DNA of 64,000 nt from positions 2,294,001-2,358,000 of the forward strand of contig NZ_CP013417.1 in NCBI RefSeq assembly GCF_001524445.2. Reading direction: 5' to 3'. The notes beneath the pieces are model-generated. The model saw nothing but the letters and a program-made list of their open reading frames with translations, ran no database searches and was not told where the DNA came from. Each line of letters begins with the position of its first letter. Position 1 is the stretch's first letter. The translations under genes were made by a program, and so were the position numbers. Shown here one piece after another: positions 36,469 to 44,942 of this stretch. Source of the stretch: Burkholderia savannae (GTDB lineage: Bacteria > Pseudomonadota > Gammaproteobacteria > Burkholderiales > Burkholderiaceae).

Positions 36469-37776
36469 GCGAAGCGCGGCTTCTTCGAGCCGGACGCGCG
36501 CACGAATCCCGATCACATCCGCTACGCGTTAAAGACGACCGCCGCCGCGATGTTCTGCTATCTGCTGTATCAGCAGCTCGACTGGCAAGGCATCCACACC
36601 TGCTTCATCACGTGCTACATGGTGTCGCTCGGCACGACCGCCGAGACGGACGAGAAGCTGACGCTGCGCATCGCGGGCTGCATCGTCGGCGCGCTGCTCG
36701 GCACCGCCGCGATCGTGTTCGTCATGCCCGCGCTCACGTCGGCCGGCGAGCTGACGGCGCTCGTGTTCGCGGGCGCGTGGGCGGCCGCGTGGGTCGCGAT
36801 GGGCTCGCCGCGCATCTCGTATGCGGGCATGCAGGTCGCGTTCGCGTTCTTCCTGTGCGCGATCCAGGGCGCCGCGCCCGGCTTCGATCTGACGCTCGCG
36901 CGCGACCGCGCGATCGGAATCCTGCTCGGCAATGTCGTCGTGTATCTGGTGTTCACGCGCGTGTGGCCCGTCAGCATCGCGAGCCGGATCGACGCCGCGC
37001 TCGATGCGCTCGTCGCGCAATGGGCGCGCATCGCGCGCGCGAAGGACGCCGACTCGCGCCGCACGCAAACCGCCGCGGCGCTCGCGCAGCACGCGAGCCT
37101 GCGGCAGGACCTCGGGTTGATCCACTATGCGCCGTCGTGGGTGCGGCCGCCGCCGGACCGGGTCGCGAGCCGGCGGCGGACGCTCGCGGAACTGGACGCG
37201 CTCGAAGGCCCGCTGTTCCTGCTCGCCGAACGCGCAGCGGGCGAGGATGGCCTCGCGGACGTCGATGCGCGCTTGCGCCGCGTCGCGCGCAATGCAAGCG
37301 ATGCGGGCGACGGCACGAGTGCGAATGCAAGCGATGCGGGCAATGACACGAGCGCGAATGCGGGCGATGCAGGCGATGACGCGAGCGCGAATGCGGGCGA
37401 TGCGGGCAATGACGCGAGTGCGAATGCAAGCGATGCAGGCGATGACACGCATGCAAAAGCGCGCGATGCCGCAACCGATGCGCCGCACGCCGCCGACACG
37501 CACGCTGCCCCGCCGGCCACCGCATCCACCGCACCCGCCGTGACGCCGCACGCGCTCGGCGCAAGCGACGCCGCAACCCGCCATGCCGATGCCGAAGCCG
37601 AATCCGAATCCGAATCCGAAGCCGAAGCCCGAGCCAATGCCGAAACCGAAACCGCAGACGCAGACGCGCCGCGACGCACGCTGCTGAACCTGATCGACGC
37701 GCGCCTCGCCCGCCTCGCCGAGACCGCGCGACAACGAGACGTATCGAAGGAGCCGACGAATCATGCGCGCGCTTAA
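36469..37776 (+). pseudogene. mdtO-like FUSC-family pump, C-terminal half
   Basis: Homology begins in mid-protein with RGFFEPDARTNPDHIRYALK, then TTAAAMFCYLLYQQLDWQGI, HTCFITCYMVSLGTTAETDE and further membrane helices, which is the second FUSC membrane domain of MdtO-type exporters. The N-terminal membrane half is missing and the fragment is joined in frame to mdtN-derived codons. The cytoplasmic C-terminal part contains an unusual 11-residue repeat (see 37291-37455) and an Asp/Glu-rich tail with ESESESEAEAR. It overlaps the next gene by 14 bp. The reading frame is open, but without its first half and partner it is very probably inactive. Confidence 0.8.
37291..37455 (+). repeat. 33-bp in-frame tandem repeat, five copies
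   Basis: Five imperfect units beginning AATGCAAGCGATGCGGGC encode the 11-residue repeat NASDAGDGTSA and variants (NAGDAGDDASA and others) in the mdtO remnant. A six-base GAATCC/GAAGCC run follows near 37595-37635. Confidence 0.9.
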
Positions 37777-38440
37777 TCCGATGTCACTGTCGATCGCGCT
37801 TGCCGTGGCCGGCCTCGCGGGCTGCGCGACGTCATCGCTCGACATGGCGCCCGACGCACCCGATCGCCCGTGGCGGCCGCAGACGGACGTCGCCGGCGCG
37901 ATCGTGCCCGGATCATCGACGCCCGCAGCGAGCGTCGCGCGCGGCGATTACATGCTGCCCGCGAACGGCGCGCTCGCCGAGGTGCCGCCCGCCGCGGCGC
38001 TCGATCCGGCACATGCGTACACGCTGCCCGAGCTGATCGACCTCGCCGAATCGACGAATCCGCTGACGCGCATCGCCTGGAACGACGCGCGCAACGCGGC
38101 GCTCGCAGCCGGCATCGCGAAGGCCGCGTATCTGCCGCAACTGTCGGCGGCCGCGATGGGCGGCTATCTCGCCGGGCAGAACGCGCTGCGCACGAGCCTC
38201 GCATCGCACGAGGCGGCGGCGGCGGCGCTCGTCGACGCCGCACAGACGACCTACGACGCCGCGCTCGACGCGTATCGGCACGGCGTCGGATCGATCACCG
38301 ACGCAATGCTCGCGCAGAACGGCCTGCTTGCGGCGCGGACCGCTTACGCGGACAGCTACAGCGCCGCGCTGTCGGCCGCGGCGTCGCTCGCGCTCGCGAC
38401 GGGGACGGTCGCGCAAGCGCAGGAAACGGTGCAACGATAA
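37763..38440 (+). pseudogene. Internally deleted outer-membrane efflux lipoprotein (MdtP/NodT type)
   Basis: A 225-residue frame with a lipoprotein signal (AVAGLAGCATSSLDMAP) and the start of the OEP domain (YTLPELIDLAESTNPLTRIA, WNDARNAALAAGIAKAAYLP). Near codon 140 (about 38180) it jumps from the first OEP repeat (AAAMGGYLAGQ) to the end of the second (AAQTTYDAALDAYRHGVGSI, TDAMLAQNGLL). Complete members are about 480-500 residues, so about half is deleted in frame, including most of the beta-barrel and coiled coil. A trimeric TolC-like channel could not form. Confidence 0.85.
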
Positions 38441-38608
38441 GGATCGCGAACCGGAACCGCGTTCCGTCGCGGCGCAACTTGGGAAGGCTCCATGCCCGAG
38501 CCGGCCGCGATGCGCGATGCTGCGCCGCGCATGCCCGCCGTGCGCGTCGGCCGCCTAATTGCGCCGCCTATTTCCGCCGCCTACGTCCGCCGCCTATGTC
38601 CGCCGCGC

Positions 38609-39478
38609 CTACCGGCGCTCTTCGTCTGCCCGCTCGTCGCCGCCGTGCCCGGAACCGGCAATGGCCGCGTCGAGCAGACGCATCAGCGTGCCGTTCGGCT
38701 GCGCCAGATCGTCCAGCACGGAAAAATGCGTGCAGCCCGGCACGTGGGCGCCCCATACCGGCTCGCCCGCCGCCGCGCACGCAGCCGTATAGTCGTCCGC
38801 CTGGCGCACGAGCTCAGGCAGTTCGTCGGCGCCGACCGCGACGACCGTCGGCGCGCCCTTTCCGACGTGCCACAACGGGCTGTAGGCCGCGATTTCGCGC
38901 TCGCTCAACTGCAGTTTCTCGTTGAGCCACGACAGGCTGATCGGTTCGAGATCGACGAGCGGGCTGATCGCGAGCGCGCTCGTCACGAACGCATGGCCGC
39001 GATGCAACGCGCTCAGATGTCCGCCCGCCGAATGCCCGCTCAGGCAAAGCGGCCGTCCCGCGGTGCCGAGGCCGTCCCGATCGGCGCGCAGATGATCGAT
39101 CAAGCGGCCGATTTCGTCGACGATCTGCGTCATCGACGCGTCGGGCGCAAGCGTGTACTCGGCCAGCACGACGTTGAATCCGCGTGCGAGCGGCCCGTGC
39201 GCCACGAACGCGAAATCCTCTTTCGCGCAGTTCTGCCAATATCCGCCGTGAATGAACACGAAGGTCGGCGCGTTCGCGCGGCCGCCGGGAAGCCAGTCGA
39301 AACGCTCGCGCGGCCGATCGCCGTAGCGCAAGTCGCGCCGGCCGCGAACGCGCTCGTACAGCGCGGCGCTGCGCGTGCGGAAATCGGCCAATACCGCCGG
39401 GAAATTCGCAATCGCCCGAGTGTTGTTGTACGCCCTGTCGAGCGCCGCGCGGCCCATGCCGCGATACAGTCGTTCCAT
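38609..39478 (-). CDS. Alpha/beta hydrolase (esterase/arylformamidase-like)
   Basis: A 289-residue alpha/beta hydrolase. The oxyanion motif HGGYW lies near residue 75, [17 protein letters not shown] near 105, the nucleophile elbow GHSAGGH near 148, [10 protein letters not shown] around 172 and the catalytic His in [13 protein letters not shown] near 255. The HGGYW plus EYTLAPE-like block is shared by bacterial arylformamidase/kynurenine formamidase-like and carboxylesterase proteins; the substrate cannot be told. No signal peptide, so cytoplasmic. It stands alone between the decayed efflux operon and the T6SS accessory genes. Of two adjacent ATGs I take the one at 39478, six bases after GGCGGA. 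Confidence 0.8.
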   Translation of the reverse strand: MERLYRGMGRAALDRAYNNTRAIANFPAVLADFRTRSAALYERVRGRRDLRYGDRPRERFDWLPGGRANAPTFVFIHGGYWQNCAKEDFAFVAHGPLARGFNVVLAEYTLAPDASMTQIVDEIGRLIDHLRADRDGLGTAGRPLCLSGHSAGGHLSALHRGHAFVTSALAISPLVDLEPISLSWLNEKLQLSEREIAAYSPLWHVGKGAPTVVAVGADELPELVRQADDYTAACAAAGEPVWGAHVPGCTHFSVLDDLAQPNGTLMRLLDAAIAGSGHGGDERADEERR

Positions 39479-39657
39479 CATCGATCCGCCGATATTCGGA
39501 ATGTGGGAAAACGCATGGCATCCGATTGTGGCGGCGCCCACCGGGGCCGTCTATCCGGAAAGTGCGCCGATTCGATGCGGCGCTGTCCGCTTTTTACGTC
39601 CCGTCATCGCCGGCCATTGCATGTCCGCCGCATGTCCGTTGCACAGCCACTGCACGG

Positions 39658-39873
39658 CTACTGCACGCCGCCCGCATCGCCGCGCAGTCCGCCCGCCGCC
39701 GCGAGCCGCCCGGAAGCGGTCGCGGCGAAACCCGCTGCGCCGTCAGGCGCATCCGTGCGCGGCCGCATCACTTCGAATGCCTGCGCATCCGGTGCGAACG
39801 CCTCGCGGCCATAGACGAAGCGCTCATGAAATTCGTGGCTCGCGCCGCCCGTGAGCGACGCTTCAAAACGCAT
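39658..39873 (-). CDS. Small hypothetical protein
   Basis: A 71-residue frame (MRFEASLTGGASHEFHERFV, YGREAFAPDAQAFEVMRPR) with codon use that looks more protein-like than the alternative frames here. I recognise no family and see no signal peptide or good ribosome binding site. The 371 bp from 39874 to 40244 show no gene; near 40128-40180 a GTTCGAAGTCCGA-like unit is loosely repeated. The call is weak. Confidence 0.3.
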   Translation of the reverse strand: MRFEASLTGGASHEFHERFVYGREAFAPDAQAFEVMRPRTDAPDGAAGFAATASGRLAAAGGLRGDAGGVQ

Positions 39874-40244
39874 CGTGTCGGCCTTTCAAGTCGACTGCCG
39901 CATGCTCGCGCTGTTTCAACCCGAACGCGATCCGCTCTTCGATATGCCCGCTCGCATTTCACCGCATGCGCGCCCCCGGCTTCGATCGTTGTCGCGACGC
40001 CCGGGCATGCCGGTTTCAAACGGGAAGATGCCGGCCCGCTCGCATGCACTCGGGCTCGGCGCAAGCGCGGCGATGCGCTCGCAGTGTGGCAATGGCGCGT
40101 CCCGATCGCCAGCGCGGCTTTCGTGCCGGTTCGAAGTCCGAGTTCGAAGCCCGAGTTCCAAGCCCGATCGAAGCCCGGCGACATCGACCGGAAACCGCCT
40201 CGCGCGGCGTCTCCGAGCCGTGTTCCAAGCGGCGCGCGAATCCT

Positions 40245-40634
40245 TCAACCGCTCAGATTCAACACGATGGTCTGACTGGGAGAACTACCCGCACCGATGG
40301 TATTGCCGCTGTTCTGCTGCGTCGGGTCGGTCATGCGCGTGGCCGGCATGCCGGCGATCAGGGTCTTGCTCGCGCCCCGGGCGTTGCGCGAGACGCTCGA
40401 CACGGTGCCGGACGCGGCCCCGCCCATCGCCCCCGCGCTGTCGCCGCTCGACATCGGAATGATCGTCGCGACGTTGTGGGCGGGACCGCCGCCCACGAAG
40501 ATGTTCGTGACATTCGGTATCGCGCTCGCGCGCGAAGCCCTGTTCGGATAAGGAGCGGGCGCGCCCGCCGGCGGCGTGAGGTTGACGCTCGTCGCCATGT
40601 TTTCGCCGCCCGCGCTCGAATTCACCATCACCAT
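40245..40634 (-). CDS. DUF4150 PAAR-like spike tip protein
   Basis: A 129-residue PAAR-like protein: NIFVGGGPAHNVATIIPMSS, GASKTLIAGMPATRMTDPTQ, QNSGNTIGAGSSPSQTIVLN. The closing pattern (G-PA-R--D-T-QN--N--G---PSQ) is the DUF4150 signature. These proteins probably cap VgrG as PAAR proteins do and are often partnered by a DUF2169 protein, as here. It is the last gene of the leftward operon, 12 bp after the DUF3540 gene. No extra toxin domain is attached. Starts at 40634 or 40628 are both possible. Confidence 0.85.
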   Translation of the reverse strand: MVMVNSSAGGENMATSVNLTPPAGAPAPYPNRASRASAIPNVTNIFVGGGPAHNVATIIPMSSGDSAGAMGGAASGTVSSVSRNARGASKTLIAGMPATRMTDPTQQNSGNTIGAGSSPSQTIVLNLSG

Positions 40635-40646
40635 CTCAGCACCCTC

Positions 40647-41309
40647 CTAACCCAGATGTATTTGCCCGGCATCGATCTTCGACAGCCGCTCGGCCGTGAG
40701 CAGCGCGTTCTTCGCATGCAGGCGCAGGTTGCCGCTCGCCGCGTGATCGATCTGCGCCGCCCGCAAGTGCTCGACCGTCTCAACCGAACGGAAACTGCTT
40801 CGGCACGATTGCGCGACGTGGTCGATCACCGTCTCCAGCATCCGGCCGATCAGACGAATCGTCCCGAGCCGGCCGTGAACTTCCGCGCTGGCGAGCGTCG
40901 TCTTGTCGGCGGACAGCGACGCGTCGAGGGCCGACAAGGCCAGCCGCTCCGCGCTGACCGATACGCGCTCCCGCCCCGTCAGGCACAGGGCGCCGTCGCT
41001 CTTCAGATAGACGTTTTGCGTCGCCTCCAGCACGAGGTCGCCCCGAACGCACACGTGCACGGCGTCCGCGTTCGGGCGCTCCAGGATCGCCGTCACGTAG
41101 ACGCATCGCGCATCGGCCGTGCAAATCGCGACGCGGTCGCCCGCTCGCGGCTCGACGAGACAGCTGAACGCGCGCCGGCAGCGAACGCTCGCGCCTTCGC
41201 ATTCGACGACGAACGAGCCGTCGGACAGCGCATCCGCGACCGTCGCCGCTTTCTCTTGCATCGCAGGCGCGGCGCGGCTGCGCGGTGCTTCCATCACGGT
41301 CGGATTCAT
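40647..41309 (-). CDS. DUF3540 T6SS accessory protein
   Basis: A 220-residue protein of the DUF3540 type: EGASVRCRRAFSCLVEPRAG, DRVAICTADARCVYVTAILE, then a repeated beta pattern (GDLVLEATQNVYLKSDGALC, LSALDASLSADKTTLAS) like the needle of VgrG, and a helical end (RSVETVEHLRAAQIDHAASG). DUF3540 proteins accompany DUF2169, pentapeptide and DUF4150 proteins in T6SS operons. They are thought to help assemble or extend the spike; no mechanism is established to my knowledge. The gene is 45 bp behind the pentapeptide gene and 12 bp before the DUF4150 gene. Confidence 0.85.
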   Translation of the reverse strand: MNPTVMEAPRSRAAPAMQEKAATVADALSDGSFVVECEGASVRCRRAFSCLVEPRAGDRVAICTADARCVYVTAILERPNADAVHVCVRGDLVLEATQNVYLKSDGALCLTGRERVSVSAERLALSALDASLSADKTTLASAEVHGRLGTIRLIGRMLETVIDHVAQSCRSSFRSVETVEHLRAAQIDHAASGNLRLHAKNALLTAERLSKIDAGQIHLG

Positions 41310-41354
41310 GTTTCCTCCTCGGTTCGAAACGGATCGATCGCGCCCGCGCCGTTC

Positions 41355-42437
41355 TCACTCGCGCTCGCGACGCAGCGCTTCGTCTCGTCGCCGCGACCAC
41401 GCTTGCGCCTCCGACAACGCCGAATCGCGCGCCAGCGCGCCGGGATGCGCGTGCCATGCGATGTCGGGCGCGACCGCGTCGTGAAACAGGGTTCGCGCGA
41501 AACCCGCGCCGTCGAATTCGGCGCCGGTCAGATCCGCGCCGGAAAAATCCGCGCCCGCGAGGCGCGCCCGCGAAAAGCGCGACGCGCCGCATCGCGCGTG
41601 CTGGAGCACGGCCCGCTCCAGCGTCGAGCCGGTGAAGTCGGCTTGCCGAATGTCGGCCCGCACCCAGAGGCTGCCCTCCAGCGCGGCATGACGGCACACG
41701 GCGCCCTGCGCGTCGGCCTCGACGAACACCGCGTACGGTGCGTCGATTTCGTCCAGCCGCGCGCCGCTCAGCCTGGCGCGCTGGAAATTGCAGTAAGCGA
41801 GGTTGGCGGCGGTGAAATCGACGTTCGTCAGATTCGCGCCGGCGAACTGGCAGCGATGCATCCGCTGGCCGCGCAAGCACTGGCCGGCAAGATCGGCTTC
41901 GACGAAGACGGCGTCGCTGAAGGTCGCGTCGCGCAAGATCGCCTGCGTCAGATCGAGCTGGAAGAAGACCGCCTTGCGGACGACGGCCGCCGTGAAATCG
42001 GCGCGCCCCAGCCGCGTCTCGCTGAACACCGACGATTCGATGCGCCCGCGTTGAAAGCTGCAATCGCCGATATCGCTTTGCAGGCAGTTGAAGCCGTGCG
42101 CGTGCGCGAGGCGAAAATCCACGCCGGCGGCAACCGTCGAGCTCATCGTGAACCCGTGGAGGCGGCTTTCCGAGAGGTTCACATCGTCGAGCCGGCACGC
42201 GTGGAACGTGCACTTCGACAAATCCGCGCATTGCATGTCGACGCCTCGGAATTCGCATTCGTTGAAGACGGCTTCGCCGAGCCGCGCGCCCCGCATCGCG
42301 ACGCCGGCGAACCGCACCTGCTCGAACACGCCTGCCGACCAATCCTGCCCGTCGAGGTTCGCCGAATCGATCACGACGCCCTTGATTACATGGCCTTGGG
42401 CGACGGCGTCGCGCAATTGCTCGAGGCTCGCTCTCAT
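41355..42437 (-). CDS. Pentapeptide-repeat protein, T6SS-associated
   Basis: A 360-residue protein made almost wholly of pentapeptide repeats of the A(D/N)Lxx type (for example CADLSKCTFHACRLDDVNLS, ANLTNVDFTAANLAYCNF, ARLAGADFSGADLTGAEF), which form a square right-handed beta-helix. A short helical N-terminus (MRASLEQLRDAVAQGHVIKG) precedes the repeats. Its start overlaps the stop of the DUF2169 gene by ATGA, so it is made together with it. The role in T6SS is not known; a scaffold for spike or effector loading is an inference from conserved neighbourhood. The start at 42437 is set by that overlap. Confidence 0.88.
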   Translation of the reverse strand: MRASLEQLRDAVAQGHVIKGVVIDSANLDGQDWSAGVFEQVRFAGVAMRGARLGEAVFNECEFRGVDMQCADLSKCTFHACRLDDVNLSESRLHGFTMSSTVAAGVDFRLAHAHGFNCLQSDIGDCSFQRGRIESSVFSETRLGRADFTAAVVRKAVFFQLDLTQAILRDATFSDAVFVEADLAGQCLRGQRMHRCQFAGANLTNVDFTAANLAYCNFQRARLSGARLDEIDAPYAVFVEADAQGAVCRHAALEGSLWVRADIRQADFTGSTLERAVLQHARCGASRFSRARLAGADFSGADLTGAEFDGAGFARTLFHDAVAPDIAWHAHPGALARDSALSEAQAWSRRRDEALRRERE

Positions 42438-44911
42438 TGGCGCGCTCGCGCTGCCGGGAACCGCATCGCGTGGTCGAGATACGCGCCCGCCCATTGCGTA
42501 TCGCCGTCGGACAGGACTTCCGAGAGATTCGCGCGAAACAGATTGGCCCCGCGCAGATCGGCGCCGTCCAGCGTCGCGCCGCGCAGGTACGCGGCGATCA
42601 GATCGGTGTCCCGCAGATCGGCCCCGGTGAAGTCGGTTCGCACGAAGTGGCTGCCTTCGCTTTTCGCGCCGCGCAGATTGGCGGCCCGCAGGCGCGCGTC
42701 GGTGAAGTCGCAGTTGCCGATGCGCGCCCCGTGAAAATCCGCCGCGTCGAGATCCGCTTCGCGAAAATTGACCTCACTGAGCGTCGCGAACGAGAAATCG
42801 GCGCGCGCGACGTCGCAGCGCTGGACGAAGCACGCCTTCACGAGATTCGCCGCGTCGAAGCGAAGCGGCGCTTGCGTGCGCGCGTCGACGATTCCGAATC
42901 CGTCGATGTCGGCCGCCGAAAACCGAACGTCGGCGAGCGAGCAGTTCATCAGCAGCATCTTGCGGATCGTCGCGTTCGAGAAGTTCACGTTCTCGAACGA
43001 TTGATCGACGACGATCAGATTGCGCAGCGTGGCGCGGCTGAAATCGACTTCATGGAAGCGGCAATCGCCGAACCGGGTGTCCGACAAGATGCCGCCTTCG
43101 AATCGACACTTTCGCAACCGCACGCGCTCGACGATGCAATCGCTCAGGTTCGCGCCCGAGAAGTCCGTCTCGTCGCACGCCGCGAGCGAGAGATTGGCGC
43201 CCGTCAAATCGGCGTTGACGAACCGCGTCCGGTTCAGACCGGCGCGCACCAGCACGGCGTGATCGACGATCGCGCCCGACAGATCGGCGTCGCTCAGATC
43301 GGCGCTCTCGAACATCGCGCCGGCAAGCCGCGCGCCGCGCAGATCCATGCCGGAAAGATCCGCGCCCGTCAGGTCGACGCCCTCGAGCGAGCGCCCCGCC
43401 GCGACGGCGGCGGCGACGAACGCGCGCCGCGATTCCGACGCCGCCTCGCTCAGCCGGTCCGGCGCGTCCTGATGCTGGGCCGATTGCAGGTAGAGCTTGC
43501 GAAGGCTCTCGTGCGCATCGCGTTGCATTTTCTGCATGCCCGACCAATCGGTGGCGGCCGCCTGCCCGGCCTCGTCTCCGTCGCCATGAAAAACGGCCGG
43601 CGCCGGCGGGCCGCGCCGCTTCGCGGCCGGCGCTTCGCGCCCGGACGGCAGATCGCGCCGCATCGCCTCGAGCCGCGCGCGCGCTTCGTCGGCCGCCGCT
43701 TCCTGACGCTCGACGAACTCGACCAGTTGATCGAGGCGGGGCTCCTCGACCGGACGCGCGTCCGCAAACGCGCTCAGCCGGTCCCGCATGAGCCGCTGCC
43801 TCGCACCCTGCGTCGCGGCCGCGGGCTCAGCCGGCGAATCCGCCGGCAGATAGCGCTCGGGCAGCAGATCCCGATCGCGCAGCGCGTACAGCACGGCCTT
43901 GTCGTGTCGCGTGCGCCACTCGATCACCTGCCGATACCATTCGGGCGGCCTCGGCTGCCCGCTCGCGTCGGCGCCGAGCAGCAATGCCTGCACGTCGCTC
44001 GCGTCGAACTGCGCGACGGCCGTCGCGCCGTGATAGATCATCACGACGCGCTCGCGGTGCGGAATGAACCATAGGGTCGTCAAGCGCATCGGAATTTCCT
44101 CCGGCGTCTCGCGGCCGGCGCGCACGACGAACGACCGCGCGCGCAGCGCCGGCACGCGCCCCGTCAGCACCGCGTGATCGGGATGCAGATGCGTCAGTTC
44201 GTAGGCGACGCCGTCCGGAAATTCGGCGAGCCCCGTCAATTGCTGATCCGCGGGCGCGATGTTGAAGCAGCGCGGATCGAGCGTGCGCGGAAAGCCGGGA
44301 AAATCCGTTTCGAGCCATTGCCGGTCGTATTCGCCGGACAGGCTCGCGCGCTGCGGCCACGTCGCGTCGATCGGACAGAAGCCGGCGGGCGCGGGAAGCT
44401 CGTCGGGAAAACGCATCGGGCTGTGCGCGTATTCGATGTTAGGCAGAGGGCGGACGCCGTCTTGCGACGGCTCCGCGCCGCGGCCTCGTGGATTGTCAGC
44501 GAAGCCCGCGCCGCCGTACGCGAATTCCCAGTCGAGCGGCAACTGCTCGAACGGCCGCGCGGGCGTGACGCGCCCGCCGGCCCATTGCCGGTCGCCGGAT
44601 ATCCGCAGCCGCTTTTCCACGCCGGCGACGCCGATCCCGACCTCGCATGCGCCGCCGCTGCGCTCGCCCGCATGTTTCCCGTACGCATATCCGCAGACGA
44701 GGAATTCCGGGCACGGCTTCGGCAACGCCATGTCGAGCGTGTAGCCGCGCAGCGCTTCGCCGGCCAGATTCCAGAGTGCCGAGTCCGTCAGCAGTTGCGG
44801 ATGCTCGCCCAAGGTCGCGGCCATCAGCGCGGCGACGCCGAGATGCTCTTGTCCGTGCATCCGGTAGAGACGGGTCAGCGGGCTGATCCTGAAGGGTTTG
44901 ATGATTTTCAT
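42434..44911 (-). CDS. DUF2169 domain protein with C-terminal pentapeptide repeats
   Basis: An 825-residue fusion. Residues 1-330 are DUF2169: MKIIKPFRISPLTRLYRMHG, GVAALMAATLGE, PKPCPEFLVCGYAYGKHAGE, PLDWEFAYGGAGFADNPRGR and LTTLWFIPHRERVVMIYHG. Residues ~370-500 are charged and helical, and about 500-810 are pentapeptide repeats (GADLSGMDLRGARLAGAMFE, TGADLRDTDLIAAYLRGATL). DUF2169 proteins act as chaperones for PAAR/DUF4150-linked effectors in several T6SSs. Here the likely client is the DUF4150 tip three genes on, or an effector encoded elsewhere. The gene follows vgrG by 31 bp. Confidence 0.9.
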   Translation of the reverse strand: MKIIKPFRISPLTRLYRMHGQEHLGVAALMAATLGEHPQLLTDSALWNLAGEALRGYTLDMALPKPCPEFLVCGYAYGKHAGERSGGACEVGIGVAGVEKRLRISGDRQWAGGRVTPARPFEQLPLDWEFAYGGAGFADNPRGRGAEPSQDGVRPLPNIEYAHSPMRFPDELPAPAGFCPIDATWPQRASLSGEYDRQWLETDFPGFPRTLDPRCFNIAPADQQLTGLAEFPDGVAYELTHLHPDHAVLTGRVPALRARSFVVRAGRETPEEIPMRLTTLWFIPHRERVVMIYHGATAVAQFDASDVQALLLGADASGQPRPPEWYRQVIEWRTRHDKAVLYALRDRDLLPERYLPADSPAEPAAATQGARQRLMRDRLSAFADARPVEEPRLDQLVEFVERQEAAADEARARLEAMRRDLPSGREAPAAKRRGPPAPAVFHGDGDEAGQAAATDWSGMQKMQRDAHESLRKLYLQSAQHQDAPDRLSEAASESRRAFVAAAVAAGRSLEGVDLTGADLSGMDLRGARLAGAMFESADLSDADLSGAIVDHAVLVRAGLNRTRFVNADLTGANLSLAACDETDFSGANLSDCIVERVRLRKCRFEGGILSDTRFGDCRFHEVDFSRATLRNLIVVDQSFENVNFSNATIRKMLLMNCSLADVRFSAADIDGFGIVDARTQAPLRFDAANLVKACFVQRCDVARADFSFATLSEVNFREADLDAADFHGARIGNCDFTDARLRAANLRGAKSEGSHFVRTDFTGADLRDTDLIAAYLRGATLDGADLRGANLFRANLSEVLSDGDTQWAGAYLDHAMRFPAARARQ

Positions 44912-44942
44912 TTGACGGCCTGAGGCTTGTGGGCGGCTTCGG

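Noticed and set aside
36349..37776. Intact FUSC-family transporter starting at 36349
   Set aside because: Its first codons are mdtN sequence in a shifted frame, and the N-terminal membrane half of MdtO is missing, so it is a fusion remnant.
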